DNA from: Saccharothrix saharensis
Lineage (GTDB): Bacteria > Actinomycetota > Actinomycetes > Mycobacteriales > Pseudonocardiaceae
Assembly (NCBI RefSeq): GCF_006716745.1
Contig: NZ_VFPP01000001.1
Location: 8,505,386-8,569,385 of the forward strand
Length of the DNA: 64,000 bases
Reading direction: 5' to 3'
In this document: positions 35,723 to 44,827 of the stretch, in pieces
Layout: each line of letters starts with the position of its first letter
How positions within the stretch are numbered: position 1 is the first letter of the stretch
Position numbers and translations under genes: made by a program
The notes under the pieces: generated by a model
Told to the model about the DNA's origin: nothing
Database searches by the model: none
What the model saw: only the letters and a program-made list of their open reading frames with translations

Positions 35723-37127
35723 GCAGGTCGTCCACGACCGCGTCACCGTGCCGTTCTCCGGGCCCGGCGCGGGCACCGCGCCGCTCAGCTGGGGCCAGAA
35801 GAGCATCCTCCAGGACATGCGCAACAGCGACTGGACCTACAACATCAGCGGTGCGCACCACCTGCCGGAGCGCCTCACCGTCGCCGACGTCGCCGAACGC
35901 CTGGGTCGGCTGATGGGCAAGCACACCGCGCTGCGGACGCGGATCGGCACCGACGACGAGGGCAACCCGTGCCAGGTGGTGCACGGCTCCGGGGAGATCG
36001 ACCTCGAGGTCATGACCTTCGCCGACCACGTCGACCGCACCGACGCCGTCGACCACGGCAACAAGCTGTGGCTCAAGTGGATGGCGGCCCCGCTGGAAGA
36101 GCACACGCCGTGGCCGCTGCGCATGGGCGTGATGCAGCACCGCGGCGAAGCCGTGTACCTGGTGCTCACCCTCGGCCACCTGGTCGTGGACGGCGTGGGC
36201 GGGTTGCTGCTCATGACCGACCTCGGGCTGGGCGAGCTGGTCGGCCGCCGGGTGGACCCGGACGCGGTGCGGCTCGCCGACCTCGCCCGCCGCGAGGCGA
36301 CGCCGGAGCTGCGACGGGTCAGCGACCGGGCCATGCGCCACTGGGAGACCCACCTCCGCTCCCTGCCACCGCTGACGTTCGGCGGACCGGACGCACCCGA
36401 CTACGAAGCGGGACGGCGGTGCCGCAACGTGCGGTTCCAGTCGCGGGCCGCCTACCTGGCCGTGGTCGAGCTCGCCCGGCGGACCCGCACCGACACCGGA
36501 CGGGTGCTGCTCGCGGTGATCGCCACCGCGATCGCCCGGACCACCGGCGTCTCCCCGCTGACCCTGCACGTGGCCGCCGGCAACCGGTACCGGCCCGGGC
36601 TGGCCGACGTCATCGGCTCGGTGGTCCAGAACGCCGTGCTCACCCTCGACCTCGACGGCACGGTCGACGACGTGGTCGCGCAGGCGCGCCAGGCCACGAC
36701 CGCGGCCCTGATGAACTCCTACTACGACCCCGACCGGCTGGCGGAGCTGACCGCGCGCCTGGACGCCGAACGCGGCTACCCGGCCCGGATCACGTGCCGG
36801 ATCAACGACCGGCGGTTCAGCACCAGGACCCGGGCCGACGCGGTGGCGGACGCCGCGCCGCTCACCAAGGACGAGATCAGGGCCCGGCTGCCCGAGACGT
36901 ACCTCAAGTGGAACAAGTTCGTGTACCGGTGGACCGACCAGCTGTTCGTCAACATCGAGGACCACTCGGACACCCTCTACCTCCAGGTGGTCAGCGACAC
37001 CGACGTGTTCCCCGCCGAGCAGGTCGAAGCGATGCTGCACCTGGTTGAGGAACTGGCCATCGAGGCCGCGTTCCACCCGGACGTGCCCACGGGCGCATCG
37101 CCCGCCCGGTTGTCGCCGGTGCCGTGA
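35715..37127 (+). CDS. Stand-alone condensation-domain protein (470 aa)
   Basis: A C-domain fold protein: LSWGQKSILQDMRNSDWTY matches the C1 opening, and the catalytic motif reads LTLGHLVVDGVGG. The first His of HHxxxDG is Gly, but the active His and DG are kept, so catalysis is plausible. IGSVVQNAVLTLDLDGTVDD corresponds to the latch region. It resembles the 584-aa condensation protein of this cluster in layout. The ATG is chosen because GGGAG lies 6 nt upstream; a GTG two codons earlier is too close. It is translated with the KS, so the KS and C proteins may work on the same ACP. Confidence 0.85.
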   Translation: MAEQVVHDRVTVPFSGPGAGTAPLSWGQKSILQDMRNSDWTYNISGAHHLPERLTVADVAERLGRLMGKHTALRTRIGTDDEGNPCQVVHGSGEIDLEVMTFADHVDRTDAVDHGNKLWLKWMAAPLEEHTPWPLRMGVMQHRGEAVYLVLTLGHLVVDGVGGLLLMTDLGLGELVGRRVDPDAVRLADLARREATPELRRVSDRAMRHWETHLRSLPPLTFGGPDAPDYEAGRRCRNVRFQSRAAYLAVVELARRTRTDTGRVLLAVIATAIARTTGVSPLTLHVAAGNRYRPGLADVIGSVVQNAVLTLDLDGTVDDVVAQARQATTAALMNSYYDPDRLAELTARLDAERGYPARITCRINDRRFSTRTRADAVADAAPLTKDEIRARLPETYLKWNKFVYRWTDQLFVNIEDHSDTLYLQVVSDTDVFPAEQVEAMLHLVEELAIEAAFHPDVPTGASPARLSPVP

Positions 37128-37139
37128 CGGGCCGGCGGA

Positions 37140-37164
37140 GACCCGGACGGGAACCGCCCGGGTC
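37140..37164. terminator. Bidirectional hairpin terminator between convergent genes
   Basis: An 11-bp stem (37140-37150 with 37154-37164) with one mismatch and a GAA loop, in the 52-bp gap between the convergent condensation gene and the KASIII-like gene. It has no U-tract, as is common in actinobacteria. Confidence 0.6.
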
Positions 37165-37179
37165 ACGGTCCACTGAGGA

Positions 37180-37959
37180 CTACTCGACCTCGACCACGGC
37201 GAAGCAGAGGTACCGCAGCTCCCGGTCGTAGTCGCCCACCAGCACCGCGCCCTCGGGCGCACCGGCCAACTGCCACCACACGCCCGTCGTGGGCTGCCCG
37301 GCCGGTGCCGCGGTGTGGTCGGGGCGGTCCGGCCACACCCCGACGAGGGAGTCGCTGAGCACGAGTCGTGCGCGGGGGTGGCCGGCCGACAGCTCGGCCA
37401 CCTCGAGGCGAGCCGCCTCCGGGACCGCCTCCGGCGCCACGTCGGGGTACTGGCGGACCTCGGTCACCCGGGTGCCCCGCGCCGATTCGTAGAGCATGGC
37501 CACGCCCCGGTGCGCCGCCGGTGTCGCGGCCGCCGACTCGTAGGGCAGCGAGGACTGCTCGACCACGACGAGCAGCGCCCGCCGCGCGCCGTAGTCGCCG
37601 ATGACGCGCAAGCCGGTGAACGGCGAGGCGCTGCCCTGGTCGCAGATGGCGAACGACATCGGCGTGCCCGGGCAGACGTGGCTGAGGTAGGTCGCGGTCG
37701 CGCGGCCCGGCCACACGTCGTGGATGGAGAACGCCAGCACCAGCAGGTCGACCGGCTCGGTCGCGGGCACGACCCCCGCCACCAACGCCCGCGCCATCTC
37801 ACCGTAGGACTGGCCGGACAACGCGGTGACGGGCCCGGCGCCGAAGGGACGGACCAGGTCGGCGAAGTAGTCGGTCACCTGTGCGCGGTGCTCGTCGTCG
37901 GCGAGCACCGCGGCGTCACCGGTGAAACCCCTGCGCCCGGCGCGGACCAGGCGCATCAC
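37180..37959 (-). CDS. Shrunken KASIII/thiolase-like protein (259 aa)
   Basis: At 259 aa it is shorter than a normal KASIII (~310-340 aa). The central part VDLLVLAFSIHDVWPGRATA, FAICDQGSASPFTGLRVI and RALLVVVEQSSLPYE follows KASIII order (strand, Cys loop, dimer strand). The Cys of AICDQGS is at the nucleophile position, but no canonical His/Asn loops are seen in the short second half. It may be a chain-length-factor-like or structural partner of the KASIII encoded two genes upstream. The first codons are MMRLV, and the upstream ACP stop overlaps by 4 bp. The fold assignment is by motif order only. Confidence 0.6.
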   Translation of the reverse strand: MMRLVRAGRRGFTGDAAVLADDEHRAQVTDYFADLVRPFGAGPVTALSGQSYGEMARALVAGVVPATEPVDLLVLAFSIHDVWPGRATATYLSHVCPGTPMSFAICDQGSASPFTGLRVIGDYGARRALLVVVEQSSLPYESAAATPAAHRGVAMLYESARGTRVTEVRQYPDVAPEAVPEAARLEVAELSAGHPRARLVLSDSLVGVWPDRPDHTAAPAGQPTTGVWWQLAGAPEGAVLVGDYDRELRYLCFAVVEVE

Positions 37960-38237
37960 CAGGGCCGGCTGTGGCCGGCGATGAACGTGGCCAGCTCGCC
38001 GACGGTCAGCAGCTCGTCCGGGCGCATCCGCTCCACGTCGATCTGGATGCCCAGCTGCTCCTCCACCTCCAGCAGCAGCTCCAACCCCAGCGACGAGCTG
38101 ACGCCCAGCTCGTCGGCCATGTGCATGTCCTCGGTGATCGGCTCCTCGCGTTCGACCAGTCGCTTGAGCACGGTCGTCATGGCCTGGACCACGCGGTCCC
38201 GCAGGGCGATGTCGATCTGGGCGTCGGGTGCGGTCAT
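37956..38237 (-). CDS. Discrete acyl carrier protein (93 aa)
   Basis: Starts MTAPDAQIDIALRDRVVQAM; the carrier fold has the site DELGVSSSLGLELLLEVEEQ. Three consecutive serines stand where DSL is usual, and alignment to the following E-L/E-E helix best fits the middle one as the phosphopantetheine serine. It sits between the KASIII and the KASIII-like protein, coupled to the latter (ATGA), so it is probably their shared carrier. Confidence 0.85.
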   Translation of the reverse strand: MTAPDAQIDIALRDRVVQAMTTVLKRLVEREEPITEDMHMADELGVSSSLGLELLLEVEEQLGIQIDVERMRPDELLTVGELATFIAGHSRPW

Positions 38238-38262
38238 GTCGGCCTCCTGGGTGGTACGGGTG

Positions 38263-39192
38263 TCAGTGCTGGAACACCATCGCGGAGAACGTCGCCCCGG
38301 CTCCGGCGCCGACGGTCGCGACGAGGTAGTGGTCGCCCTCGCGGAGCAGGTCCAGCTCCCGGGCGGTGCGGTAGTTGGCGAACGCGTCGGTGCAGAACAG
38401 GTGACCGTTGTCGGGCACGTTCGACAGCAATACGCGCCGCACCGGGAAGTCCATGAGCGAGCACAGGCGTTGCCAGGTCACGACGTTGACGTTGTGCGGC
38501 AGGACCAACCGGATGTCGTCCAGGACGAGTCCGGCGTCGGTGACCGCCCGGGTGATCACCTCGGCCAGCGACGGGCGGTACTGGCGCTGGAACTCGTCCT
38601 CCCGGTCGCCGAACTCGCCGTCGAACTCGCCGCGTTGCGCGCACACGAAGGACAACATCCGGTCACGCGGCCCGTTGGCGCTCACCAGGCAGGCGGACGC
38701 GCCCTCGCCGAAGAGCGACGTGCCCGGCAGCAGCCGCGCGTGCCGGGTGAACGCCTTCTCGCCCGTGAGCACCAACGCCAGCGCGTCCTCGTCCGGGTCG
38801 CCGGCGAGCAGCCGGCCGGCCAGCTCGACCGCCAGCAGCCCGCTGGCGCAGCTCTGGTGCGTGACGGTGAAGGCCAGCGCGTGACCGAGTCCCAGCCGGC
38901 GGCAGACGTCGTGCAGCGGGTTGTGCGGGTACGGCACGACGACCGGCATCGCCCGGCCGTGGATGACGTACCGGACGCGGTGCTCCCGGCCGCGCAGCTC
39001 GTCGAGTCCTTCGGCGGCGGCCCGCAACAGCTCGGCGGGAGTCCGGTCCGGGGCGAACCGGACCTGGTCGAGCCCGTGGAACCGGCGGAAGAGCCTGACC
39101 TGGATGTCGGTCAGGCCGAGCGGGTCGGCCAAGTCCTCGATGGGAACGCGAAAAGCCGGTGTGTACACCGACACCGCGTCGAGAGCGGTCAC
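38263..39192 (-). CDS. KASIII-family acyltransferase/ketosynthase (309 aa)
   Basis: Thiolase fold with Cys in FTVTHQSCASGLLAVELA (about residue 112) and His in RLVLPHNVNVVTWQRL (about 235). The third residue region reads VPDNGHLFCTDAF instead of the GN(T/S) of FabH. A Cys-His-Asp arrangement like that of CerJ-type O-acyltransferases is therefore possible, and a Cys-His-Asn Claisen synthase is less likely. Start: GTG in VTALDAVSVYTPAF; no strong Shine-Dalgarno. It is divergent from the glycosyltransferase gene across 39 bp. It could start a chain from an aroyl-CoA/ACP or esterify a product (inference). Confidence 0.82.
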   Translation of the reverse strand: MTALDAVSVYTPAFRVPIEDLADPLGLTDIQVRLFRRFHGLDQVRFAPDRTPAELLRAAAEGLDELRGREHRVRYVIHGRAMPVVVPYPHNPLHDVCRRLGLGHALAFTVTHQSCASGLLAVELAGRLLAGDPDEDALALVLTGEKAFTRHARLLPGTSLFGEGASACLVSANGPRDRMLSFVCAQRGEFDGEFGDREDEFQRQYRPSLAEVITRAVTDAGLVLDDIRLVLPHNVNVVTWQRLCSLMDFPVRRVLLSNVPDNGHLFCTDAFANYRTARELDLLREGDHYLVATVGAGAGATFSAMVFQH

Positions 39193-39231
39193 ACTTCGGG
39201 ATCCCACCACGTCGTTCCGGGGAACGTCAAT

Positions 39232-40392
39232 GTGTGCCACGATGTTGCGGTGTCGCGGTTTCTGCTGGTCGTACTGCCGCTGCAAGGTCACCTCTACCCC
39301 ATGCTCGCGATCGGGCAGGAGCTCGCCCGCGCGGGTCACGACGTCGTCTGGTGCGGTCCGGAGAACGTGCTGCGCCCGCTGGTCGGTCCGGATGCGACGG
39401 TGCACCCCACCGGCACCCGGGCCTACCGCCGCTACGAGGAGACGGGCATGGCCGGTGTGCGGGCGATGTGGGACGGGTACCTGATCCCGTTCACCCGCTT
39501 CACCCTCGGCCCCGTGGACGAGGCGGTGCTGGAGCACAAGCCGGACGTCGTCGTCACCGAGCAGTACGCGCTGGCCGGCGCGTTGGTGGCGCACCGCCAC
39601 GGCGTGCCGTGGGCGACCCTGTGCACCGGCACGCTGGAGCTGACGCCGCCGGAGGACCTCGTCGGGTTCGACGACTACCTGGCCGGGAAGATGGCGCAGG
39701 CGGTGGCGATGGCGGGGCTGTCCGACGAACCGATCGACCCCCGGTTCTCGCCGCACCTGGTGATCGCCCTGATGACGCCCGGGCTGGTGGGTGACTCCGT
39801 GCTGCCCGACCGCTGCGTGCTCACCGGCGCGGCGCTGGGCATCCGGCCGAACGCACCCGACTTCCCCTGGCACCTCTGGGATCCGGACCGCAGGCACGTG
39901 CTGGTCACGGTCGGCACGCTGGTCGGCCACATGGTCGGCGACTTCTACGACCGGGCCGCGGCGGTGCTCGCGCCCATGGCGGACGAGGTGCAGGCCGTCT
40001 TCGTGACCTCCGGCGTGGCCGCGGAGTCCTTCCCGGACAACGCCATCACCGCCGAGCTGGTGCCGATGCTCGACCTGATGCCGAAGCTGGACGCGGTGGT
40101 GTGCCACGCCGGTGGCGCCGTCAACGAGGCGCTCACCTTCGGGGTACCGATGGTCGTCGCGCCGGTCCGGGCCGAGCAGGTGGCGCTGGCGCGGCAGGTC
40201 GCCCGGTCGGGCGCGGGCGTCGAGGTGTCCATCCTCGACGTCACGGTGGCCGAACTGGACACCGCGGTGCGGGCGGTGCTCGACGAGCCGGACTACCGGC
40301 GGCACGCCCGCCGGATCGGGGCGGAGTTCGCCGCCGCCGGTGGCGCGGCGGCCGCTGCGGCCCACCTGGTCGAGTTGGCGTCCCGCACGTGA
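39232..40392 (+). CDS. MGT-family glycosyltransferase (386 aa)
   Basis: GT-B fold of the UDP-glycosyltransferase/macrolide GT type: N-terminal FLLVVLPLQGHLYPMLAIGQ, and the donor-site motif LDAVVCHAGGAVNEALTFGV (HAGG...E). The GTG at 39232 is preceded by GGGGA at 8 nt; a second GTG at 39250 would give a shorter start and is an alternative. It is the first gene of the long plus-strand operon and probably glycosylates the aryl product, either as a tailoring step or as reversible self-protection. The sugar donor is unknown; no sugar-biosynthesis genes are seen here. Confidence 0.9.
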   Translation: MCHDVAVSRFLLVVLPLQGHLYPMLAIGQELARAGHDVVWCGPENVLRPLVGPDATVHPTGTRAYRRYEETGMAGVRAMWDGYLIPFTRFTLGPVDEAVLEHKPDVVVTEQYALAGALVAHRHGVPWATLCTGTLELTPPEDLVGFDDYLAGKMAQAVAMAGLSDEPIDPRFSPHLVIALMTPGLVGDSVLPDRCVLTGAALGIRPNAPDFPWHLWDPDRRHVLVTVGTLVGHMVGDFYDRAAAVLAPMADEVQAVFVTSGVAAESFPDNAITAELVPMLDLMPKLDAVVCHAGGAVNEALTFGVPMVVAPVRAEQVALARQVARSGAGVEVSILDVTVAELDTAVRAVLDEPDYRRHARRIGAEFAAAGGAAAAAAHLVELASRT

Positions 40393-40418
40393 TCACGCGC
40401 GAGGGGGAGGGTGGTCCG

Positions 40419-41366
40419 GTGGACGGGTCCGGGGTGAAGGCGCTGCCGGCGGCCGAGGAGTTCGCGTGGGCGAGGCAGCGGCGGGCCGACATCCGCCGCG
40501 CGGGTGGTGTGCTGGACCTGGTGGCGCCGCTGCGGACGGGTGGTGCCGGTCCCGCGCTGTTCTGCGCCCCGCCGCTGGTCGGCGCGAGCTGGTGCTACCT
40601 CGCGCTGCTGCCGCACCTCCCACCCGGGCACCCGGTGTACGGCCTGCAACTGCGGGGCCTGCGCAGGCCCGAACCGCTGCCGGTCGACATGGCCGAGCTG
40701 GCGCGGGACTTCGCCGATCGGATCAGGCTCACCCAGCCGCACGGCCCGTACCACCTGTTCGGGTGGTCGATCGGCGGCAACGTGGCGCACGCGATAGCCG
40801 AGGAGCTGGAGCGGCGTGGTCACGAGGTCGGCCTTCTCGTCCTCGGCGACACGATGCCCGGCCTGCCGAACAGCCTCAGCGTGGCCGACGACAACCTGTG
40901 GCTGGTGTGCGACTTCGTGCTGCGCGAGTTCGGCTACCAGCCGGTGGTCGAGCCGGACGATCCCGACCCGGCGCGCCGGATGCTCGACGTGGTCCGCGGC
41001 CGGCCGGGGCTGGGGCTGCACGAGTGGCCGGATCGCCAACTGCTCGCCCTGCCGCACGTGATCAGGAACAACCTCGCGCTGGCACAACGGCACCGCCCCG
41101 GCCGGGTCCGCTGCCCGGTGCTGTTCCTGTCGGCCACCGAGGACGGGCGGACCACCGGGGCGAAGGTGGCCTCGTGGGACGACTGCGTGAGCGGGCCGGT
41201 CGACGTCGTCGAAGTGGACTGCCTGCACGAGCACATGCTGCTGCCGGCCCCGGTCGCGCGGATCGGCGCCGCGATCGCGGCCCGCCTCGCCGGGAACCCG
41301 AAGTCGTCCGCGCCGATCGCGGACGCGTCCGAAAGCCCGATTGCCACAGGGGAATCGCGAACCTAG
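40419..41366 (+). CDS. Type II/TE-like thioesterase (315 aa)
   Basis: Alpha/beta-hydrolase with an intact GxSxG elbow as LFGWSIGGNVAHAIA (about residue 120) and a C-terminal His in VDCLHEHMLLPA. The N-terminal ~40 residues (LPAAEEFAWARQRRADIRRA) are an extension before the TE core FCAPPLVGASWCYLALLPHL. Start choice: GTG with GAGGGGGAGG about 8 nt upstream. An alternative GTG at 40389 overlaps the glycosyltransferase stop (GTGA). It is the only thioesterase of the three here with a normal Ser nucleophile, so it is the best candidate for product release or for editing of carriers. Confidence 0.88.
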   Translation: MDGSGVKALPAAEEFAWARQRRADIRRAGGVLDLVAPLRTGGAGPALFCAPPLVGASWCYLALLPHLPPGHPVYGLQLRGLRRPEPLPVDMAELARDFADRIRLTQPHGPYHLFGWSIGGNVAHAIAEELERRGHEVGLLVLGDTMPGLPNSLSVADDNLWLVCDFVLREFGYQPVVEPDDPDPARRMLDVVRGRPGLGLHEWPDRQLLALPHVIRNNLALAQRHRPGRVRCPVLFLSATEDGRTTGAKVASWDDCVSGPVDVVEVDCLHEHMLLPAPVARIGAAIAARLAGNPKSSAPIADASESPIATGESRT

Positions 41367-41524
41367 TCTCGGATCACACGCCCGCGCCCGCGGTCGCCAG
41401 GTTCACGAGACCGGCGGCCGGCGCCGCAGTCCGCACAGCGCCCCACCTCACCCTGCCGATGCGGGAACCCGACTTGGTGGCGTCCGATCGGTGGTCCATT
41501 GTTCTGTCGCAAACGGGAGGTCTG

Positions 41525-43171
41525 ATGAGTCGGGCGAACCTGCGCACCGCGCTGGCGCAGGACATGCGGGTCGGTGCGGGCAACGTGCTGCCCATGCTGC
41601 TGGAGCACGGCGCCGACCCGGACGCCCCGCGGCTGACCTTCGACGTCGACGTGGACGGCATACCCGCGTGGACGCCGCTGTCGCTGCGCGACCTGGCCGA
41701 CCGGGTCGCGGCACGGGCGGACTGGTTCGCCCGCAAGGGGATCGGCCGACGCGACCCCGTCGCCGTGTTCGTCACGTCGGCGGCCGACGTGTTCCTCACC
41801 TTCTTCGCGCTCAACCACCTCGGCGCGATCCCGGCGCTGATGAACGGTTCCATGCCGGTGGAGGTCGCCGCGGAGTTCGTCCGCCGGTTGCGCGGTGTCG
41901 GCGTGGTGGTCGACGCCGACCACGCGGCGCTGCGGGACCACGAACTGGGCGTGCCGGTCCTGGGCGACGTCGCGGAGACCGGCACCGGCGATCCGGCCCA
42001 GGCGCCCCCGCCCTACCGCCACCACGCCGACGACCCCGTGGTGATCACGCACTCGTCGGGCACCACCCGGATGCCCACGCCGGTCGTCCACTCGCACCAC
42101 TCCCTGTTCGCCGCGGTGCGCGCGGTGCGGCTCACCGAAGCCAGGCCGCACGGCCGGGTGCGCGAGCTGTCCGTGCTGCCGGCCGCGCACGCCGCCGGGA
42201 TCATCGTGGTGAACCAGGCGCTGTGCAACGGGTACGAGCTGCTGTGCCTGTCCGGGCAGGGAGGGCCGTTCGAGCACAGCGGCGAGGTGGTCCTGGACGC
42301 CATCGAGAGGTGGCGGCCGACCGGGGTGTTCGGTTTCGCGGTCACCTGGGCGGAGCTGGCGCGGTTCGACCTGACCCGGCGCGACCTGAGCTCGGTGCGC
42401 AACTGGTCCAGCACCGGCGACTGCGCGCACGAGGCGCACATCCGCAAGCTCGTCGCGGTCGGCAGCCACCCCGTGTGGACGCCGGACGGCGTGGTCGACG
42501 TGCCGGGCTCGAAGTTCATCGACACGCTCGGCTCGACCGAGATGGGCCACGCCGCGTTCGCCATCAGCCACCGGCTCGGCAGCGACCGCTACGACCGCTG
42601 CGTCGGCAAGCCGTACCCGTTCGCGGAGGTGGCGCTGCTGGACGTGACGACCGGCGAGGAGGTGCCGGTCGGCCAGGTCGGTCAGTGCGGGCTCAAGTCG
42701 CCGACGCTCGCTCCCGGCTACTGGAACGACTCGGCCGCCACCTACCGCAACCGCCTCAACGGCTACTACCTCACCGGCGACCTGATGTACCGGGACGAGG
42801 AGGGCTACTACTACCACCTCGACCGGGCCAACGACGCGATCGACCTCGGCGACGGGAACTGGCTCTACACCGCGTTGACCGAGGAGCGCATCCTCGCGCG
42901 GTGCCCGGACGTGCGCGACTGCACGGTCCTCGCGGCCGCGCGGGACGACGGTCCGCCGGTCACCGACGTGCTGCTGGTGCTGCACGAGGGCGCCGACCCC
43001 GGGTCGGACCGGGGTGAGGAGGTCCGCGCCGCGGTCGGCGAGGCGGTGGCGCGCACCCTGCGCCGGGTCGACGTCGTGCCCGACGCGCAGCTGACGGTCG
43101 GGCCGACCGGCAAGGTCCGCAAGTTCCTCATGCGGCAACGGGTCCTGGCGGACGCGCCGAACGGGAGGTAG
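41525..43171 (+). CDS. Stand-alone AMP ligase (548 aa)
   Basis: A3 reads VVITHSSGTTRMPTPVVHSH (SGTT kept, PK replaced), A5 is KFIDTLGSTEMGHA, A7 is YYLTGDLMYRDEEGYYYHLD, and A10 is VGPTGKVRKFLMRQ with Lys. It is longer than the other three ligases. GGGAGG precedes the ATG. The upstream 158-bp gap has no gene. It is 3 bp upstream of the C-T protein, so it probably supplies the acyl or aminoacyl group for that carrier. The type of acid (aryl or fatty) cannot be read from the sequence. Confidence 0.9.
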   Translation: MSRANLRTALAQDMRVGAGNVLPMLLEHGADPDAPRLTFDVDVDGIPAWTPLSLRDLADRVAARADWFARKGIGRRDPVAVFVTSAADVFLTFFALNHLGAIPALMNGSMPVEVAAEFVRRLRGVGVVVDADHAALRDHELGVPVLGDVAETGTGDPAQAPPPYRHHADDPVVITHSSGTTRMPTPVVHSHHSLFAAVRAVRLTEARPHGRVRELSVLPAAHAAGIIVVNQALCNGYELLCLSGQGGPFEHSGEVVLDAIERWRPTGVFGFAVTWAELARFDLTRRDLSSVRNWSSTGDCAHEAHIRKLVAVGSHPVWTPDGVVDVPGSKFIDTLGSTEMGHAAFAISHRLGSDRYDRCVGKPYPFAEVALLDVTTGEEVPVGQVGQCGLKSPTLAPGYWNDSAATYRNRLNGYYLTGDLMYRDEEGYYYHLDRANDAIDLGDGNWLYTALTEERILARCPDVRDCTVLAAARDDGPPVTDVLLVLHEGADPGSDRGEEVRAAVGEAVARTLRRVDVVPDAQLTVGPTGKVRKFLMRQRVLADAPNGR

Positions 43172-43174
43172 TTC

Positions 43175-44827
43175 GTGCGCTATCCGCTGTCGTTCGCGCA
43201 GGCGCACGCGCTGTCCCTGCCCGAGCTCCTGTCCCACGCGACCTGGCTGGACGGTCCGGTCGACCCCGTCGCGCTGCAACGGGCGATGGACGTCGTGGTC
43301 GCCCGGCACCCGACGCTCCGGACGAGCGTCACCGCCTCCGGTGAGCAGGTCGTCTCGGAGCGGGGTGGTGTGGTGGTCGAGCACGTCGTCCTGCCCGACG
43401 ACGTCGAGCGGGCCGAGTCGACCGCCGCGGCGCTCGTCGCGCGGCCGTTCGAGCTGCACCGCGAGCCGCTGCTGAGGGCCGCGGTGATCGAGGTCCGGGC
43501 GGACCGGTTCCTGTTCGTGCTGGTGGCCCACCGGGTCATCGCCGACGCCTCCGCGCTCGGGATGCTGCTCGCCGATCTGTCCACTGCGTACCGCGAGGGG
43601 CCGGCCGCGCTTCAGCCGTCGTGGATGGATTACGGGGATTACGCCGTGTGGCAGCGCGAGCGGTTGGACGGCGAGGAGCTGGCGCGTCAACTGGAGCACT
43701 GGCGCGAGGTGTTGCGCGACGCGCCCGCGCCGGTGCGGCTCCCGGCCGGACACCCCGCCGCGCGGTCGACGGCGGTGGTCGACCCGGCCGCGGTCCGCCG
43801 GCTGTCCGATGTGGCGGACGGGATCGGGGCCACCCCGTCCGCGGCGTTCCTCGCCGCGTACGCCGTGGTGCTGTCCCGGTATGCCCGGCGGGCCGACCTC
43901 GTGGTCGGGATCCCGGTGAGCGGTCGCGTGCGGGTGGAGCTGGAGCCGATCGCGGGCCCGTTCGCCGACGTGGTCCCCGTCAGGGTGTCGTTGGAGGGCG
44001 ACCCGGCGTTCGGCGACCTGCTCTTGCGAGTGCGGGACGCCGTAGCGCACGCGGTGGCGCACGACGAGGTTCCGCTGACGAAGCTCGCCGCGGAGCTCGG
44101 GGCCGACCTGTCCGGTGCGCGGTTCACCTTCGGGTCGCCGGCCGTGCCGTCGCTGGACCTCCCCGGTGTGACCGTGCGCAGCCACGTCGTCCTGACGGGT
44201 GCCGCCGAAGCCGATCTCGACCTGCGCGCGGACGGGAGCGGCACGCTGACCCTGGAGCACCGCACCGACCCGCGGTTCGCCGACTGGGTGCTGCGGTCGG
44301 TGGTGGCCGTGCTGGAGCACGCGGCTGCGGACACCGCGGTGGCGGAGCTGCCGGTGCCCGCGCCCGAGGGAGACTGGTCCGCGGGGGTCGAGTCGTCGTC
44401 GAACGGCGTGGTCGGGCCCGTCACCGCGATGACGGAGCCCGGGGTGGCCGAGGACCCGGTGCCGTCGCGGGACCGGATCGAGGAGACCATGGCCGGGATC
44501 TGGGCCGAGCTCCTGCGCACCACCGAGCCGATCGGCCGGCACGACAACCTGTTCGGCCTCGGGAGCGGGTCGTTGACCGCGGTCCGGTTCGCCGCCCGGA
44601 TCGCCGACCTCTACGGCGTCACCCTGCCGATGGACCGCATCGTCACGTCCCCCACGATCGCGGCCCTGGCCGAGGTCGTGTCGGCCGAACTCGCTCCCGG
44701 CCCGCCCGACGACGCCGCTCGCGACGCCGCGCTGGCCGACCTCTCCGACGACGAGCTGGACGACCTGCTGCGCGCGGTCGTGGCCGCTCGCGACCGCCGT
44801 CGGACCACCGAGGGAGACCTTCGGTGA
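43175..44827 (+). CDS. C-T didomain NRPS protein with degenerate HHxxxDG (550 aa)
   Basis: Residues 1-415 are a condensation domain: RYPLSFAQAHALSLPELL (C1), with motif C3 read as VLVAHRVIADASALGML. The first His of HHxxxDG is Ala, and DG has become DA. The C5 region is PIAGPFADVVPVRVSLEG. Residues 435-520 are a carrier domain with DNLFGLGSGSLTAVRF. No A domain is present. The active-site His in AHRVIAD is kept, so activity is possible. The GTG start follows GGGAGG and its stop overlaps the next start (GTGA). With the preceding ligase it forms a split module. Confidence 0.88.
   Translation: MRYPLSFAQAHALSLPELLSHATWLDGPVDPVALQRAMDVVVARHPTLRTSVTASGEQVVSERGGVVVEHVVLPDDVERAESTAAALVARPFELHREPLLRAAVIEVRADRFLFVLVAHRVIADASALGMLLADLSTAYREGPAALQPSWMDYGDYAVWQRERLDGEELARQLEHWREVLRDAPAPVRLPAGHPAARSTAVVDPAAVRRLSDVADGIGATPSAAFLAAYAVVLSRYARRADLVVGIPVSGRVRVELEPIAGPFADVVPVRVSLEGDPAFGDLLLRVRDAVAHAVAHDEVPLTKLAAELGADLSGARFTFGSPAVPSLDLPGVTVRSHVVLTGAAEADLDLRADGSGTLTLEHRTDPRFADWVLRSVVAVLEHAAADTAVAELPVPAPEGDWSAGVESSSNGVVGPVTAMTEPGVAEDPVPSRDRIEETMAGIWAELLRTTEPIGRHDNLFGLGSGSLTAVRFAARIADLYGVTLPMDRIVTSPTIAALAEVVSAELAPGPPDDAARDAALADLSDDELDDLLRAVVAARDRRRTTEGDLR

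Noticed and set aside
37315-39231. Treating the upstream ~640 codons of the frame ending at 40392 as part of the glycosyltransferase
   Set aside because: The upstream part is antisense to two clear genes and lacks motifs; the glycosyltransferase fold starts at FLLVVLPLQGH.
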